NCBI GenBank assembly: GCA_022711465.1
Contig: JAKLEZ010000010.1
Span: 62,001 to 126,000, forward strand
Direction: 5' to 3'
DNA: 64,000 bases
Origin: Planctomycetota bacterium
Lineage (GTDB): Bacteria > Planctomycetota > Phycisphaerae > UBA1845 > PWPN01
The notes beneath the pieces are model-generated. The model made no database searches. It was not told where the DNA came from and saw nothing but the letters and a program-made list of their open reading frames with translations. Positions 1 to 8,589 of the stretch are shown here, piece by piece. Position 1 is the first letter of the stretch; every line of letters begins with the position of its first letter. The translations under genes and the position numbers were made by a program.

Positions 1-573
1 CACCGTGATGGTGACGTTGTCCAGGTAGAAGGCAACTGGGAAAGCGGCGTCCGAGTTGGTGCCGAAGTAAAGTTGGAACCACGTGTCGCCCGCTTCCCAG
101 CCCGCTTTCGCGATCGGCAGGTCAACGTGGGTGACGAGGAGCGTGGCATCGTCGGCATCGTGCCAGCCGTCGACCACCTTCTGCTGCGTCCAGCCGGAGG
201 TACCGTCGCTGTTGCCGGCCATATGGACCTGATACCAACCCGCTGCGCCGGCCGGGAAGCTCGTACCGTCCAGAATCACATCGAAGTCCAAGCGAGCGGT
301 GGGGACATTGGCCAGGGCTTGCATGGCCAGCTGCTCGCCGGTGTTCCAGGGGAACGGCTTGAAGGGGCCGGTGGCGCCCATGGTCCAGCCGCCGGACGCA
401 CTGGTTGCCTTCACCGCGGCGGCGTCAGGCCAACCGGCGGGCCCGCCGGCCGACCAAGCGATGTTGGTGAACCCATCAACGCCGGTGTCGAACGTGAACG
501 CCAAGTCAGCCCGGGTGGGGACAACCGTCGCCAACAGGCTCACTACAGCCACAACCGAAAGAAGTCGTTTCAT
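1..573 (-). CDS. Secreted protein of unknown function, 3' end outside the window
   Basis: The reading frame runs leftward from an ATG at 573 and is still open at base 1, so the C-terminus is missing. AGGAGG lies about 11 bases upstream of the ATG. The first 22 residues are a classic signal peptide: MKRLL, a hydrophobic run, then a cut after T-R-A. The mature part begins DLAFTFDTGVDGF and is rich in Gly, Trp, Thr and Asp with regularly spaced aromatic residues. This is the look of a beta-sandwich or carbohydrate-binding-like domain, but no family can be named. It is probably exported. The neighbouring Gfo/Idh gene points the same way but lies over 400 bases upstream, so joint transcription is doubtful. 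High confidence that it is a gene, low on role. Confidence 0.8.
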   Translation of the reverse strand, partial: MKRLLSVVAVVSLLATVVPTRADLAFTFDTGVDGFTNIAWSAGGPAGWPDAAAVKATSASGGWTMGATGPFKPFPWNTGEQLAMQALANVPTARLDFDVILDGTSFPAGAAGWYQVHMAGNSDGTSGWTQQKVVDGWHDADDATLLVTHVDLPIAKAGWEAGDTWFQLYFGTNSDAAFPVAFYLDNVTITV

Positions 574-994
574 GATTTCCCTTGCCTCCTTTCGTACGCA
601 GGGGGAGGTGCCAGCCTTCCGCTTCACCTCAAGGGAAGCACAATCTCCAGTGTAGTCACCCAGGCCACCCACACCAAACTGGCTCCAGGCCACGCCCGCG
701 GCATAGGGTATTTACCCCATGCCAGGGCGACGCATCCGCTTTCGGTCGCGTCCCAAGCCGCGGCGAGCGATAGATGCCATCGAAGGTTGAGGCCACGGTG
801 GTGCGTGCACGGACGAGGGGCGTGAGGTGGAGTGCCGGCTTGGGGCGGCAGTTGCCGAGGACATCCCGCCGATCGCCCAGCAGAGGAACCCCGCCGCAGG
901 ATACTGGGATTCTCGTGTTTCCCGGCAGTGGGCCGCCTTGGGGCTCGCCGGATTTCGACGATGGCGGAGATGGAGGATGCCGGCCGCCTGGTTA
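574..994. other. Intergenic region with one dyad
   Basis: No gene is seen here. The only structured element is the inverted repeat at 700-723, listed separately. Open frames crossing this stretch lack ribosome binding sites and have no protein-like composition. Confidence 0.5.
700..723. promoter_or_regulatory. Near-perfect dyad, possible operator
   Basis: GGCATAGGGTA (700-710), a TT spacer, then TACCCCATGCC (713-723). The two arms are complementary at 10 of 11 positions. It lies about 130 bases upstream of the leftward secreted-protein gene that starts at 573. The compact spacing suits a dimeric regulator, but no regulator gene is adjacent and the function is a guess. Confidence 0.3.
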
Positions 995-2257
995 CTATCC
1001 CAGGGTCATCTCCTGCTTGGCCTTGTCGAAGTGGGCGACCTTTCGTTCCTTCCAGGCGAGCATGCCCATGCAGAGGGCGGCCTGGACGCGGTAGCCGAAC
1101 TCGACGTCAGCCACCGGCCGTTCGCGGGAGCGCACGCACTTGAGGAAGTCGACCCAGTGGGCCTTGGTGCTGTCGCCCTTGCTGCCGGGGATGACCTCAC
1201 CCTGGGACTTGCCAACCGGGGTCACGTTAATGGCCTCGCAGCCGGCCTCCCACGTCACGTTCTTGAGGGTGATGGTTCCTTCGTCGCCGCGGATGGTCGG
1301 CGGGGTCATGAAGTCGTTGGCCAGGGTGCAACTGATATTGACGGTGCAGGGATGGGGAGTGTGGTAGTCCATGGACAGGGAGAAGGTGTCCGGCACCTCG
1401 CGGTCGTAGTTGGTGTACTTGAAGATGCCGCCGGTGGCCATGGCGAATTGTGGGATGCCCAGCCCCATGGCGATCACGAACGGCGTGTAGACGTGCGGGA
1501 AGAGGTCGGTGCAGGGACCGCCGGCGTAGTCGAGGTACTTGCGCCAGCTGAAGAAGCGATCGACGGTGAAGGGCACCTTAGGGGCGTCGCCCAGGAAGGC
1601 CTCCCAGTCGAGCTGGTCGCCGGGCTTGGCGTTGGGATCTGGGATGGGCATCCGCTCGCCCCAGTCGCCCAGGCGGAAGAAGCCGACGTTGACGAGTTGC
1701 GGCTTGCCGATGCTGCCCTTCTGGATGATCTCGCCGAGCTTGCGCCACAGGGGGTTGGAGTTACCCTGGTTGCCGATCTGAACCACGCGGTTGAGTTTCC
1801 GGGTCTCCTCGAAGAAGGTCTTGCTGAGGCCGAGCTGGGTCCAGTGGCCCATGGGCTTCTCGCAATAGACGTCCTTGCCGGCCCGGATGGCGTCGATGGC
1901 CTGGGGCACGTGGTTGCGGTCGGGCGAGGCGATCAGGACGACGTCCACGTCCTTGTCGGCGAGGAGGTCCTGATGCTTGCGGTAGGGCTTCATGCTGAAC
2001 TTCTTAGCGGCCTCATCGCGCCGCGGGCCGTAAGCGTCGCAGGCCGCCACCAAGGCGATGTTCTCGCCTGCGTCCATCAGGCTCTTGCAGGTGTGAACAT
2101 GGCCCATGCCGCGACCGCCGACGCCGATGAAGCCGATACCGATCTTGTCGTTGGCCCCGATGGTCCTGGCGTTCACCGGTGATGCGGCCACGGCGGCCAG
2201 ACCCGCACCGGCGGTCGCTTGAAGGAATGTACGGCGACTGGGTCGAATGTTGCTCAT
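995..2257 (-). CDS. Tat-exported Gfo/Idh/MocA family oxidoreductase
   Basis: 420 residues. Members of this family use NAD(P) to oxidise or reduce sugars, inositols or related polyols. The N-terminus carries a twin-arginine signal (R8-R9-T-F-L-Q) and then an Ala-rich segment, so the folded, cofactor-loaded protein is probably exported by Tat. The Rossmann nucleotide-binding motif follows (IGFIGVGGRGMG, about residue 40), and the E-K-P motif typical of the family occurs in YCEKPMGHW. The C-terminal half is the usual alpha/beta substrate domain. The frame extends 77 codons further upstream, but ATG 2257 is preferred because AGAGAGG lies about 10 bases before it and the Tat motif then sits correctly. 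The substrate cannot be read from the sequence. Planctomycetes carry many paralogues of this type. Confidence 0.93.
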   Translation of the reverse strand: MSNIRPSRRTFLQATAGAGLAAVAASPVNARTIGANDKIGIGFIGVGGRGMGHVHTCKSLMDAGENIALVAACDAYGPRRDEAAKKFSMKPYRKHQDLLADKDVDVVLIASPDRNHVPQAIDAIRAGKDVYCEKPMGHWTQLGLSKTFFEETRKLNRVVQIGNQGNSNPLWRKLGEIIQKGSIGKPQLVNVGFFRLGDWGERMPIPDPNAKPGDQLDWEAFLGDAPKVPFTVDRFFSWRKYLDYAGGPCTDLFPHVYTPFVIAMGLGIPQFAMATGGIFKYTNYDREVPDTFSLSMDYHTPHPCTVNISCTLANDFMTPPTIRGDEGTITLKNVTWEAGCEAINVTPVGKSQGEVIPGSKGDSTKAHWVDFLKCVRSRERPVADVEFGYRVQAALCMGMLAWKERKVAHFDKAKQEMTLG

Positions 2258-2586
2258 TTCGGTTTTCCTCTCTGCGTTTTCGGATCGATGTGCCCCGACC
2301 AGTCGTCTCCCCGTCTTCCGAGCCGAAGCACCAGGTGTTTCTCGTGCGGCCACCCGTCGGCCGTCACTGCGGAAGCCGATTCTATCGTCAAGTGGGGTTG
2401 GCATGCCACTCCGGGGGATCGATGGCTGCAGACACAGCGGCGAACCTTGCCTTCGGCGACCACTGCCTGCCCTGCCGGTTGTCGCCACCGCATGGGATGC
2501 GGAGTCTCGGGTTCCCGAGGCGACGGCAGATGATACAATTCCATAGGCAGGGCATGTTGGCCCCGCCCGGGATAGAGGAGCACGGC
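2258..2586. other. Intergenic region between divergent genes
   Basis: This separates the leftward oxidoreductase from the rightward small Cys-rich gene. Apart from a candidate promoter at 2531-2539, nothing recognisable is present. Open frames on the minus strand look like non-coding frames of GC-rich DNA. Confidence 0.5.
2531..2539 (+). promoter_or_regulatory. Extended -10 promoter element
   Basis: TGATACAAT matches the extended -10 consensus TGnTATAAT with one mismatch. No good -35 is seen 17 bases upstream, which extended -10 promoters tolerate. Transcription would start near 2546 and give a leader of about 40 bases before the ATG at 2587. Confidence 0.4.
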
Positions 2587-2799
2587 ATGTTCGACCCTGA
2601 TTACTGTGAGAAAACCTGCCCGGTCTGCACGCGGGCCAGAAAGGGCAGTCGGCTCGCGGGCATGCTCCAGAAGATTGAGCTGCTCGTGACCTTTGGCGGC
2701 TGCCCCTGGGGCCGAGCCCGGCGAAGGAAATACGGAGTGCGGCCGGACGAACCGATCCCGCCCGGGGCGGGATCGCAGGGAACCGTTCATCCCGGCTAA
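2587..2799 (+). CDS. Small Cys-rich conserved protein
   Basis: 70 residues from ATG 2587, with GAGGAG about 7 bases upstream. The protein starts MFDPDYCEKTCPVCTRARKG, so a C-x4-C-x2-C cluster could bind zinc or an Fe-S centre. A short amphipathic stretch follows (GMLQKIELLVTFGG), then a CPWGRARRRKYG block and a Pro-rich tail. The mix of Cys and basic residues, the clear ribosome binding site and the upstream -10 make this a real gene. I recall similar uncharacterised small proteins from planctomycetes but can give no function. There is no signal peptide, so it should be cytoplasmic. The tail after about residue 60 is low-complexity. Confidence 0.65.
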   Translation: MFDPDYCEKTCPVCTRARKGSRLAGMLQKIELLVTFGGCPWGRARRRKYGVRPDEPIPPGAGSQGTVHPG

Positions 2800-2882
2800 C
2801 AGGCGCGGGTCAAGGCAATTGGCGGCGGCGAGGAACAAAGCCTCAAGCCCGGAGGCAAAGCCTTGCCATTGGCCTGGGCAAA

Positions 2883-3359
2883 TCATGCTCCTCGACCTGA
2901 TTCGCCCCGACGCCCCTTTCGATCAAGCTCCACGACGGATCGGAGATGCTTGGGAAGACGCTGGTACTGCCACGTGTGCTCGGTCGCACCGACTGCAGCT
3001 TCGGCAGGATCGGCGGCCGCCACGGCGGCGGTTACCGCGTAGGCGGCGGCATGGCGGGCATGGCCGGGGACGTGGGCGGTGGCGACGGCCTGGCCGGCGG
3101 CGCGGGCGGCGGCGCGGGCTGCGGGATCTTTGGCGTCGCGAGCTGCGGCGTGGGCGGCGAACGCGGCGGCGCGCGCTTGGGGCACGGTCATCTCGCCGCG
3201 CACCCAGGCCCGCCCCGCCTTGATGGCCCTGCGCGGCCGGACATCTCCCGGGTGCTTCTCCTCGAAGTACCGGAGCACGTGCCCGGCACAATGGAGGGCC
3301 CAAAGCACCAATTTCCGGTGGTCCTCCTTGTCGAGACGTGAGGCGCGTTTGAGACTCAT
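2883..3359 (-). CDS. Imm-5-like putative immunity protein
   Basis: 158 residues from ATG 3359, with GGAGAG 5 bases upstream. A GTG at 3392 would add 11 residues but has a weaker ribosome binding site. The sequence begins MSLKRASRLDKEDHRKLVLW, then a helix (HCAGHVLRYFEE), then RPRRAIKAGRAWVRGEMTV and a long Ala-rich helical array with repeated AARAA/AAHAA and H-x3-AAAYA patterns. This matches the family annotated as putative immunity protein (Imm-5-like), named from occurrences beside polymorphic toxins. No toxin gene is adjacent, so the immunity role is only the family label; a free-standing helical protein with another function is equally possible. It ends 83 bases from the convergent small Cys-rich gene. 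Confidence 0.75.
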   Translation of the reverse strand: MSLKRASRLDKEDHRKLVLWALHCAGHVLRYFEEKHPGDVRPRRAIKAGRAWVRGEMTVPQARAAAFAAHAAARDAKDPAARAAARAAGQAVATAHVPGHARHAAAYAVTAAVAAADPAEAAVGATEHTWQYQRLPKHLRSVVELDRKGRRGESGRGA

Positions 3360-3406
3360 GAGGGCTCTCCACGTGATGCGGTCACCGATCACTCATCCCG
3401 TGCAAG

Positions 3407-4648
3407 TCAGCGTTCGGCACGGAGCACGCCGGCGGTCACGGCGAGGAGAACGCCGACCGCGACCAGTGGGATGGTGAAGCTGTTCGTCCGGTCAAACACC
3501 AGTCCCGCCATTATCGGGGCGACGGAGGCGGGGATATTGGCTGAGAACAGCCAGCCATAGACCGGGCCGACCCGCTCGGGGCCCCAATGGCTGGCCACGG
3601 AGGATGCGTACAGAACCAGCACGCCGCCGTAGTTGAAGCCCGCGCCCAAGGCCAGGAATCCCAATCCGGCCGCCGAGTTGAGCCACCAGGGAGCGGCGAG
3701 GAATACGGCCGCCTGCGTCGCCAGGTTGATCCGAATGGCAGTCGGCCCGACGCGATCGAAGAGTGTGCCCCAGGTCACACGTCCGGCGGCGTTGGCGACG
3801 GCGAACAGGGCCACCGCGAGAGCGGCTGTGGCCGTGGCCGATCCGGCTCCCATCTGCTTGAGGTTGCCGCTGACGATGAAGCCGGCCGCCAGGCCGACGA
3901 ACATGGCCACGTACAGCATGATGAAGTGCCGATCCCGAAGGAATTCACCAGCCGCCGACAAGCGGGTCCTGCAAGCGACGTGTCCGGGCGGATTCCGCAT
4001 ACACGAGCCGGCCAGGACGATCAAGGCAGCGAACGCCAGGCCGAAGCCCACGAAGGCCTGGAACGGGCTGAGCCCAGCGCTCATGAAATGCTCGGCGGTC
4101 TGAGAGACGATGGCTGCTCCGCCGCCGAAGCCGGCGACGGCCACCCCGGTCACGAGGCCCTTATTGCGGGGGAACCAGAGCATCCCCGTGGCGATGGGTA
4201 CGATGTAGGCCAGCCCGACGCCGAGGCCGCCGAGCACGCCGATGCCTAGCACGGTGAACGCGGAATGAACGCCGCCCAGGCCGGCGAAAACCCAGCCGCC
4301 GCCGAACACCAGTCCGCCGACGATCGCGCAGCGGCGCGGTCCAAGCCGACCCAGCAACATGCCCGAGACGATGAGCGTCGCCGGGAAGATCATGTAGAAC
4401 ACGGTAAACGGGACCTGGGCCGCGGCCTGGCTCATGCCGGTCCCCGCTCTGAGAGCGTCAACGAAGATGGACCAGGCATAAGTCGCGCCGAGGCAGAGCT
4501 GCATGACGACTGCGGCTGCGAGAATCAGGTAGCGGCCGGGGCCAAGCCGAGGCTCACCGCTCGAGGTGGGCTGGTCGCGGGACGGTGGAGGACTCTCACG
4601 GTTGTTGCTCGGCAACGGGGCGTTCTCCGTTCTCGTTGCGGGCTTCAT
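3407..4648 (-). CDS. MFS transporter, oxalate/formate antiporter (OFA)-like
   Basis: 413 residues with about 12 hydrophobic segments after a 38-residue polar, Pro-rich N-terminal tail. The first membrane segment ends in QLCLGATYAWSIF, close to the signature of the OFA group of the major facilitator superfamily. GMLLGRLGPRR fits the MFS loop 2-3 motif, and a matching half begins near RDRHFIMLYVAMFVG. OFA members exchange small carboxylates, but the substrate cannot be set from sequence. The start has no convincing ribosome binding site, and only 33 bases separate it from the end of the upstream gene, so translation may depend on read-through from that gene. Confidence 0.88.
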   Translation of the reverse strand: MKPATRTENAPLPSNNRESPPPSRDQPTSSGEPRLGPGRYLILAAAVVMQLCLGATYAWSIFVDALRAGTGMSQAAAQVPFTVFYMIFPATLIVSGMLLGRLGPRRCAIVGGLVFGGGWVFAGLGGVHSAFTVLGIGVLGGLGVGLAYIVPIATGMLWFPRNKGLVTGVAVAGFGGGAAIVSQTAEHFMSAGLSPFQAFVGFGLAFAALIVLAGSCMRNPPGHVACRTRLSAAGEFLRDRHFIMLYVAMFVGLAAGFIVSGNLKQMGAGSATATAALAVALFAVANAAGRVTWGTLFDRVGPTAIRINLATQAAVFLAAPWWLNSAAGLGFLALGAGFNYGGVLVLYASSVASHWGPERVGPVYGWLFSANIPASVAPIMAGLVFDRTNSFTIPLVAVGVLLAVTAGVLRAER

Positions 4649-4681
4649 ACCATCGAGCGTCCGGGCTGTCCACGTCGGAGG

Positions 4682-6826
4682 TCACTGGGCGGCACGGGGG
4701 GCCGAGATGTAGCCGTAGTAGCGGCCCATCCAATAGGGCAGGAGGTACTCCGCTCCGGACTCGCCGCTCTGGCCGTCGCCGCCGCCGTCGACGTTGAGCT
4801 CGTTGCCGTTCCACTTCTGAATCCGGCGTTCGTCGGGGGGCAGTTGCGGTACGGCTTCGGGTTCGACATCGGGGCGTCGCTCGATCTTGATGTCCCCGCG
4901 GTGCGAGTTGACCGTCCGCCAGTTGCGGCTGTCCAGGGGATACTCGCGGAGAATCCACACGCTCCCGTCCAGATCGATCGGTTCGCCGGTGATGCCCCCG
5001 TAGATGAAGTTCCAGACGGGGTTGCGTTTGCGCTTCGTGACCTCGTAGTGCCTGCGGGCGCTGGCCAGGAATGTCGGCTTGAGCTTGTCATCGAAGCAGT
5101 AGCGGACGAGGTTGTAGTAACTGAGCCAGTACAGCTCGTCGTCGGAATGGTTCCATTCGCCCATCGGGTCGGGCAGCCATTTGACCGTGTTGTCGGCGTA
5201 GCCATGCCCGTTGACCAGCTCGTAGAACGCGTCCTTGAATCGCTGGGAGCCGGTCAAGCTGAAGGCCAGCTGGAGGAAGGAGAGGATCTCGATCGAGTTG
5301 AGCCGCCGATCGCCGCCGATGACGGGTTGATTGACGTACTCGGGATTCCAGCGACCCCAGGTGGTCGGTTTGCCATCGATGTCTACGAGATAGAGCCGAT
5401 GGTCGAGGATATGGGTGGTAATGGCTCCGACAATCCCGGCGATGCGTTTGCGCAGGGCCGGGTCTTTCCTGGCGATGGTTTCATCGAGCACGCCGTAGAA
5501 GAAGAAGGTTCCGACGATTTCGTCGCTCGAGGTGTGCCCTTTCCATTCGAAGTCGCGTTGCGGACGGGTTCGCCATCGCTCGGGGTCGGATACCTTGAAG
5601 CCATCCAGCTCGAACGTGCGGGCCTCGAAACCGGGAATGCCGGTGATCGTGACCAGCCGTTCAAGGGCGTCCAGACCGTCCATGAGGTTCTCGCGGGCGT
5701 CGGTTGCAGCGGTGACGGCGAGACGGTACGCCTCACCGGCCAGGTACATTGCCGACCATAGGCCGTCGTTGTCGGAGTCGGTGAGTCGCGCCCGGGCGTA
5801 ATCACCATCCGGCAAGCGGACGTCGGAGACGAGCCCATAGCGGATGTGGCCGGACCGCAGGACGTCCAGTTTCCGCGCGGCCTTGTCGGCCAGGGTCATG
5901 GGGGTGAACTCGATCTTGGATAGGCCGCCCTTACCGAGTACATACACGTCGTTGCGCGAATCCACGAAGAGGTCGATCACCCGGTCATCGGCCAGCCAGC
6001 GCGGCCCGGCGTAGTAGTTGATGTGCCCGGAGCGATCCAGGCTGAAGGCTCCCCGCGTCGAGCCGACCCACAGCCGGTCCTGCGCGTCGCGGGTGATGCA
6101 GGTCAGTTCCGACCAGGGCAGCGACACCTTGTCCAGCGTCGCCCCGAGACCGGTGACGGTGTAAAGCCCCTTGTTGGTGGCAACTTTGAGATTGTCCCTG
6201 GCGACCGCGACAAGACCGGCGATACGGGCCGCGGGAACAGGCAGCTCGAGGAGTTGGCCGTCGCGCCAGCGAGCCAGAGCCGTTGCGGAATAGACGATGA
6301 AGGAGTCGTCGGCGTGATCGAACAGCACCTCGGTGAACCCCGGGTTCGGCTGCTCAAGAACCTGCTCGCCGCGCACCTCGGCGATCTTGGCCGAGGACAG
6401 CAGCAGGTAGCGTCCCGGAGCGGCCGGGGCCGCTCGAGTGAAGTTCGCTGGCCCGTTGGGCCGGTAATCCGCGCCCGCCTTGTGAAGAGGTAGCAGGAAC
6501 CTATCGGTCAGGAAGACGAACTTGCCGCCGAGCAGTTCGAGGTCGCGATGGTCCAGCTCGGCAATGCCGGCCAGCTCTCGGTAGCGGACGAGCCGACCCT
6601 CATGGGCTTTGAGCAGCCCGTTGTTGGTGTTGACCAGGACTCTGCCGTCTCGGTCGGCCCGTACCGTGCGAAGGTCGTGGTCGGCCAGCCTGACCTCGCT
6701 CCTGAACCGGACGGCGTGGTCCTGAGGAAAGGCCACATCCTCGTACGCCTGCCCCGATCCCGATGCGATCGAGCCGGCCAGGAGCGATAACACGAAGCCG
6801 CGAACGAAGTGCGGAAGCGTGGACAT
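4682..6826 (-). CDS. Secreted two-domain protein: beta-propeller plus helical (alpha/alpha toroid-like) domain
   Basis: 714 residues from ATG 6826, preceded by GAGGAGGTG, an almost perfect Shine-Dalgarno that decides against the ATG at 6847. A signal peptide covers about residues 1-26. Residues 30-330 have short repeats resembling two-component-regulator propeller blades (RDAQDRLWVGSTRGAF; DSRNDVYVLGKGGLSKI). Residues 340-700 are mostly helical and contain DSDNDGLWSAMY, a Trp-rich stretch (TWGRWNPEYVNQP) and EWNHSDDELYWLSYYN, the kind of conserved acidic/aromatic surface found in glycan-acting alpha/alpha barrels. No transmembrane helix or kinase follows the propeller, so this is not a sensor kinase. 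A role in glycan binding or breakdown is inferred. It lies upstream of the MFS gene in the same direction. Confidence 0.8.
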   Translation of the reverse strand: MSTLPHFVRGFVLSLLAGSIASGSGQAYEDVAFPQDHAVRFRSEVRLADHDLRTVRADRDGRVLVNTNNGLLKAHEGRLVRYRELAGIAELDHRDLELLGGKFVFLTDRFLLPLHKAGADYRPNGPANFTRAAPAAPGRYLLLSSAKIAEVRGEQVLEQPNPGFTEVLFDHADDSFIVYSATALARWRDGQLLELPVPAARIAGLVAVARDNLKVATNKGLYTVTGLGATLDKVSLPWSELTCITRDAQDRLWVGSTRGAFSLDRSGHINYYAGPRWLADDRVIDLFVDSRNDVYVLGKGGLSKIEFTPMTLADKAARKLDVLRSGHIRYGLVSDVRLPDGDYARARLTDSDNDGLWSAMYLAGEAYRLAVTAATDARENLMDGLDALERLVTITGIPGFEARTFELDGFKVSDPERWRTRPQRDFEWKGHTSSDEIVGTFFFYGVLDETIARKDPALRKRIAGIVGAITTHILDHRLYLVDIDGKPTTWGRWNPEYVNQPVIGGDRRLNSIEILSFLQLAFSLTGSQRFKDAFYELVNGHGYADNTVKWLPDPMGEWNHSDDELYWLSYYNLVRYCFDDKLKPTFLASARRHYEVTKRKRNPVWNFIYGGITGEPIDLDGSVWILREYPLDSRNWRTVNSHRGDIKIERRPDVEPEAVPQLPPDERRIQKWNGNELNVDGGGDGQSGESGAEYLLPYWMGRYYGYISAPRAAQ

Positions 6827-7116
6827 GGTGACACCTCCTCGACTCACAGACGAGCCTCTGGTTCAGGACCTGTCCCGCCAGGCGCCGGATCGGCATCCTG
6901 GTGGTCGAATCACGGCTTGGAAGCCGGCCCTGCACTTCCTGCCGCGATGGGCGCCCAGTGTAGCGAGGCAGGATCGAAAAGCCCATCTCTTGACGGCACA
7001 CCAGCCGCCGTTCGGCCGGACGCGAGGCTCGGGCCCCCGAACGACACGCGAGTTCAGCATTCCGACGAGAACTGGGCTTTCCCGCTGGAGCGATACGCTT
7101 CACCGAGCGATGGAAG

Positions 7117-7350
7117 ATGAAGGAGAACGGGCCCGAAAACTGGCATCTCATCCGCCACTTGTCCCGCGAGAACGGAACGTGGATCCGGGGCGCGGAGAAC
7201 GGGCGGCTCGCGATCGAGGCCGCACTCGCCACGGAACAGAGTGACCAGCCCTTCGACGTGATCCTCATGGATATGCGGATGTCGATCATGGACGACCCGG
7301 GGCGATGTCCCGGCTGCGCCGGACCGAGTGCGACGGGCGCGCCTTCCCGC
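7117..7350 (+). pseudogene. Remnant of a response-regulator receiver domain, frameshifted
   Basis: The frame from 7117 reads GPENWHLIRHL, then GAENGRLAIEAAL and FDVILMDMRMSIMDD (to 7296). These are recognisable pieces of a hybrid-kinase receiver domain (usual form: AEDGPDNQRLI, AENGRLAI, DVILMDMQMPVMDGYEA). The phospho-acceptor Asp in ILMDM is present, but Pro after M-R-M is Ser. The match stops at about 7297 and resumes one base out of phase as AMSRLRRTECDGR, as if one base were lost in the codons for M-D-G-Y-E-A. There is no start, kinase domain or C-terminal third. The rest of the gap from 6827 holds nothing else I can recognise. Confidence 0.6.
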
Positions 7351-7403
7351 TCGCCCGCAGGGGAGCTTCTGGGTATGCTACTCGGTCGAAGGGAGGACCC
7401 TGG

Positions 7404-8483
7404 ATGCTCGCGAGCACTAATCACCGTGAGATGACCGTTCTGACGCTGACCGCCATCGAGACCGCGCTGCTGGCCGTCGCCGGATGCCAGACGATGGACC
7501 CATCGGCCGCCAGGCAATCGGTCGCCGCCACGCAGCAGGCCGCCACGCGAACGCCCCCGGACCAGGCCGCGGCCACCCGACCGGCCAGGAAGCAGCCCCC
7601 CCCCAAGCGCTACACCTACTTGCCGCGGGTCTACCCGGTGGACACCCGCGGGTTCTCGCCGGTGGACAAGGCGCTGGCCAAGGCCTACGGCCGAGAGGAG
7701 ATGATCGCAGACGACGCCGAGGGCTCGCTCAACCCTTACGTTCTCAAGGTGATCTCGGCCTACCCCCTGGACGGGTCCTACCCCTATCACTGCGGCTGGG
7801 ATCCGCGCGAATATGATATTTATAACGGGGTGACCCAGGACATGTGGTTCAAGGGCATGGTTGTGGCCAAGGCCTATCCCGACGGCTCCCGGTGCAGCTA
7901 CTGCTGCGGGCTCACCTTCGAGATTTTCATCCGGGCAATGAAGCTCCGCAATATCCAGAAAGGCCTGGATCCCGACGATTTTAACGGGATGACGTTCAAC
8001 GACCTGTTCAACATGCTGCAGCTTTGGTACATCGAAGGCCAAGGTGACTGCGAGCAGCGCGGGATCGTGAGCTACGGCCTCGGCCGGGCGATTCCCAACC
8101 TGGAGGACGCGAAGCCAGGCGATTTCCTGAGCTACAGCACCACCCCGCCGGGCGGGCATTCGGTCATTCTCGTGGACTGGATACGTGACGGAGCGGGGAA
8201 GATCACGGGCATGAAGTACTTCTCCTCGAACCTGTCGGGTACCCACGGGCCCGGCTACGGCGTCGGCAAGTTCAGCGACTGCAACAACGGGCGCGGCCTG
8301 CTCCGCAAGTCGGTCCGCATCGGCCGGGTGGGTGCGATCAAGGATTACACGGCCTTCGATCGGCTCACGATCCCGGCGCGCAACGCCTACGCCCCGACCC
8401 AGCCGGACCGGATCATCTACGTGCCCGCAACCCAACCCGCGGAAGCGTTGAAACGCCAGGAAGCCGGGCCGCGTTCACCGTGA
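7404..8483 (+). CDS. Putative NlpC/P60- or CHAP-like cysteine peptidase lipoprotein
   Basis: 359 residues from ATG 7404, with GGGAGG 7 bases upstream. The N-terminus contains a hydrophobic run ending in V-A-G-C, a lipobox, so the protein is probably lipid-anchored outside the cytoplasmic membrane. A Thr/Ala/Pro-rich linker of about 40 residues follows. The catalytic-looking part has CSYCCGLTFEIF (Cys167/Cys168; compare D-C-S-G-L-T in NlpC/P60 enzymes) and later DAKPGDFLSYS with PGGHSVILVDWI (His252), the spacing expected of a Cys-His peptidase that cleaves peptidoglycan peptides. The family assignment rests on motifs only. It lies 106 bases upstream of a second NlpC/P60 protein in the same direction, so the two may act together on the cell wall. 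Confidence 0.72.
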   Translation: MLASTNHREMTVLTLTAIETALLAVAGCQTMDPSAARQSVAATQQAATRTPPDQAAATRPARKQPPPKRYTYLPRVYPVDTRGFSPVDKALAKAYGREEMIADDAEGSLNPYVLKVISAYPLDGSYPYHCGWDPREYDIYNGVTQDMWFKGMVVAKAYPDGSRCSYCCGLTFEIFIRAMKLRNIQKGLDPDDFNGMTFNDLFNMLQLWYIEGQGDCEQRGIVSYGLGRAIPNLEDAKPGDFLSYSTTPPGGHSVILVDWIRDGAGKITGMKYFSSNLSGTHGPGYGVGKFSDCNNGRGLLRKSVRIGRVGAIKDYTAFDRLTIPARNAYAPTQPDRIIYVPATQPAEALKRQEAGPRSP

Positions 8484-8589
8484 AAGGGAACGCCGAACCG
8501 TCGCAGGTGACCAGGGCGGAAGCCCGAGCGGGGCCGACTCGCCAGAAGCTGGAAACGGGCCAACACCGACCCAGCGAAAGGGATGTGCC

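Noticed and set aside
2254..2886. 210-codon minus-strand frame over the small Cys-rich gene
   Set aside because: No start signal and no recognisable composition; the plus-strand small gene has both promoter and ribosome binding site.
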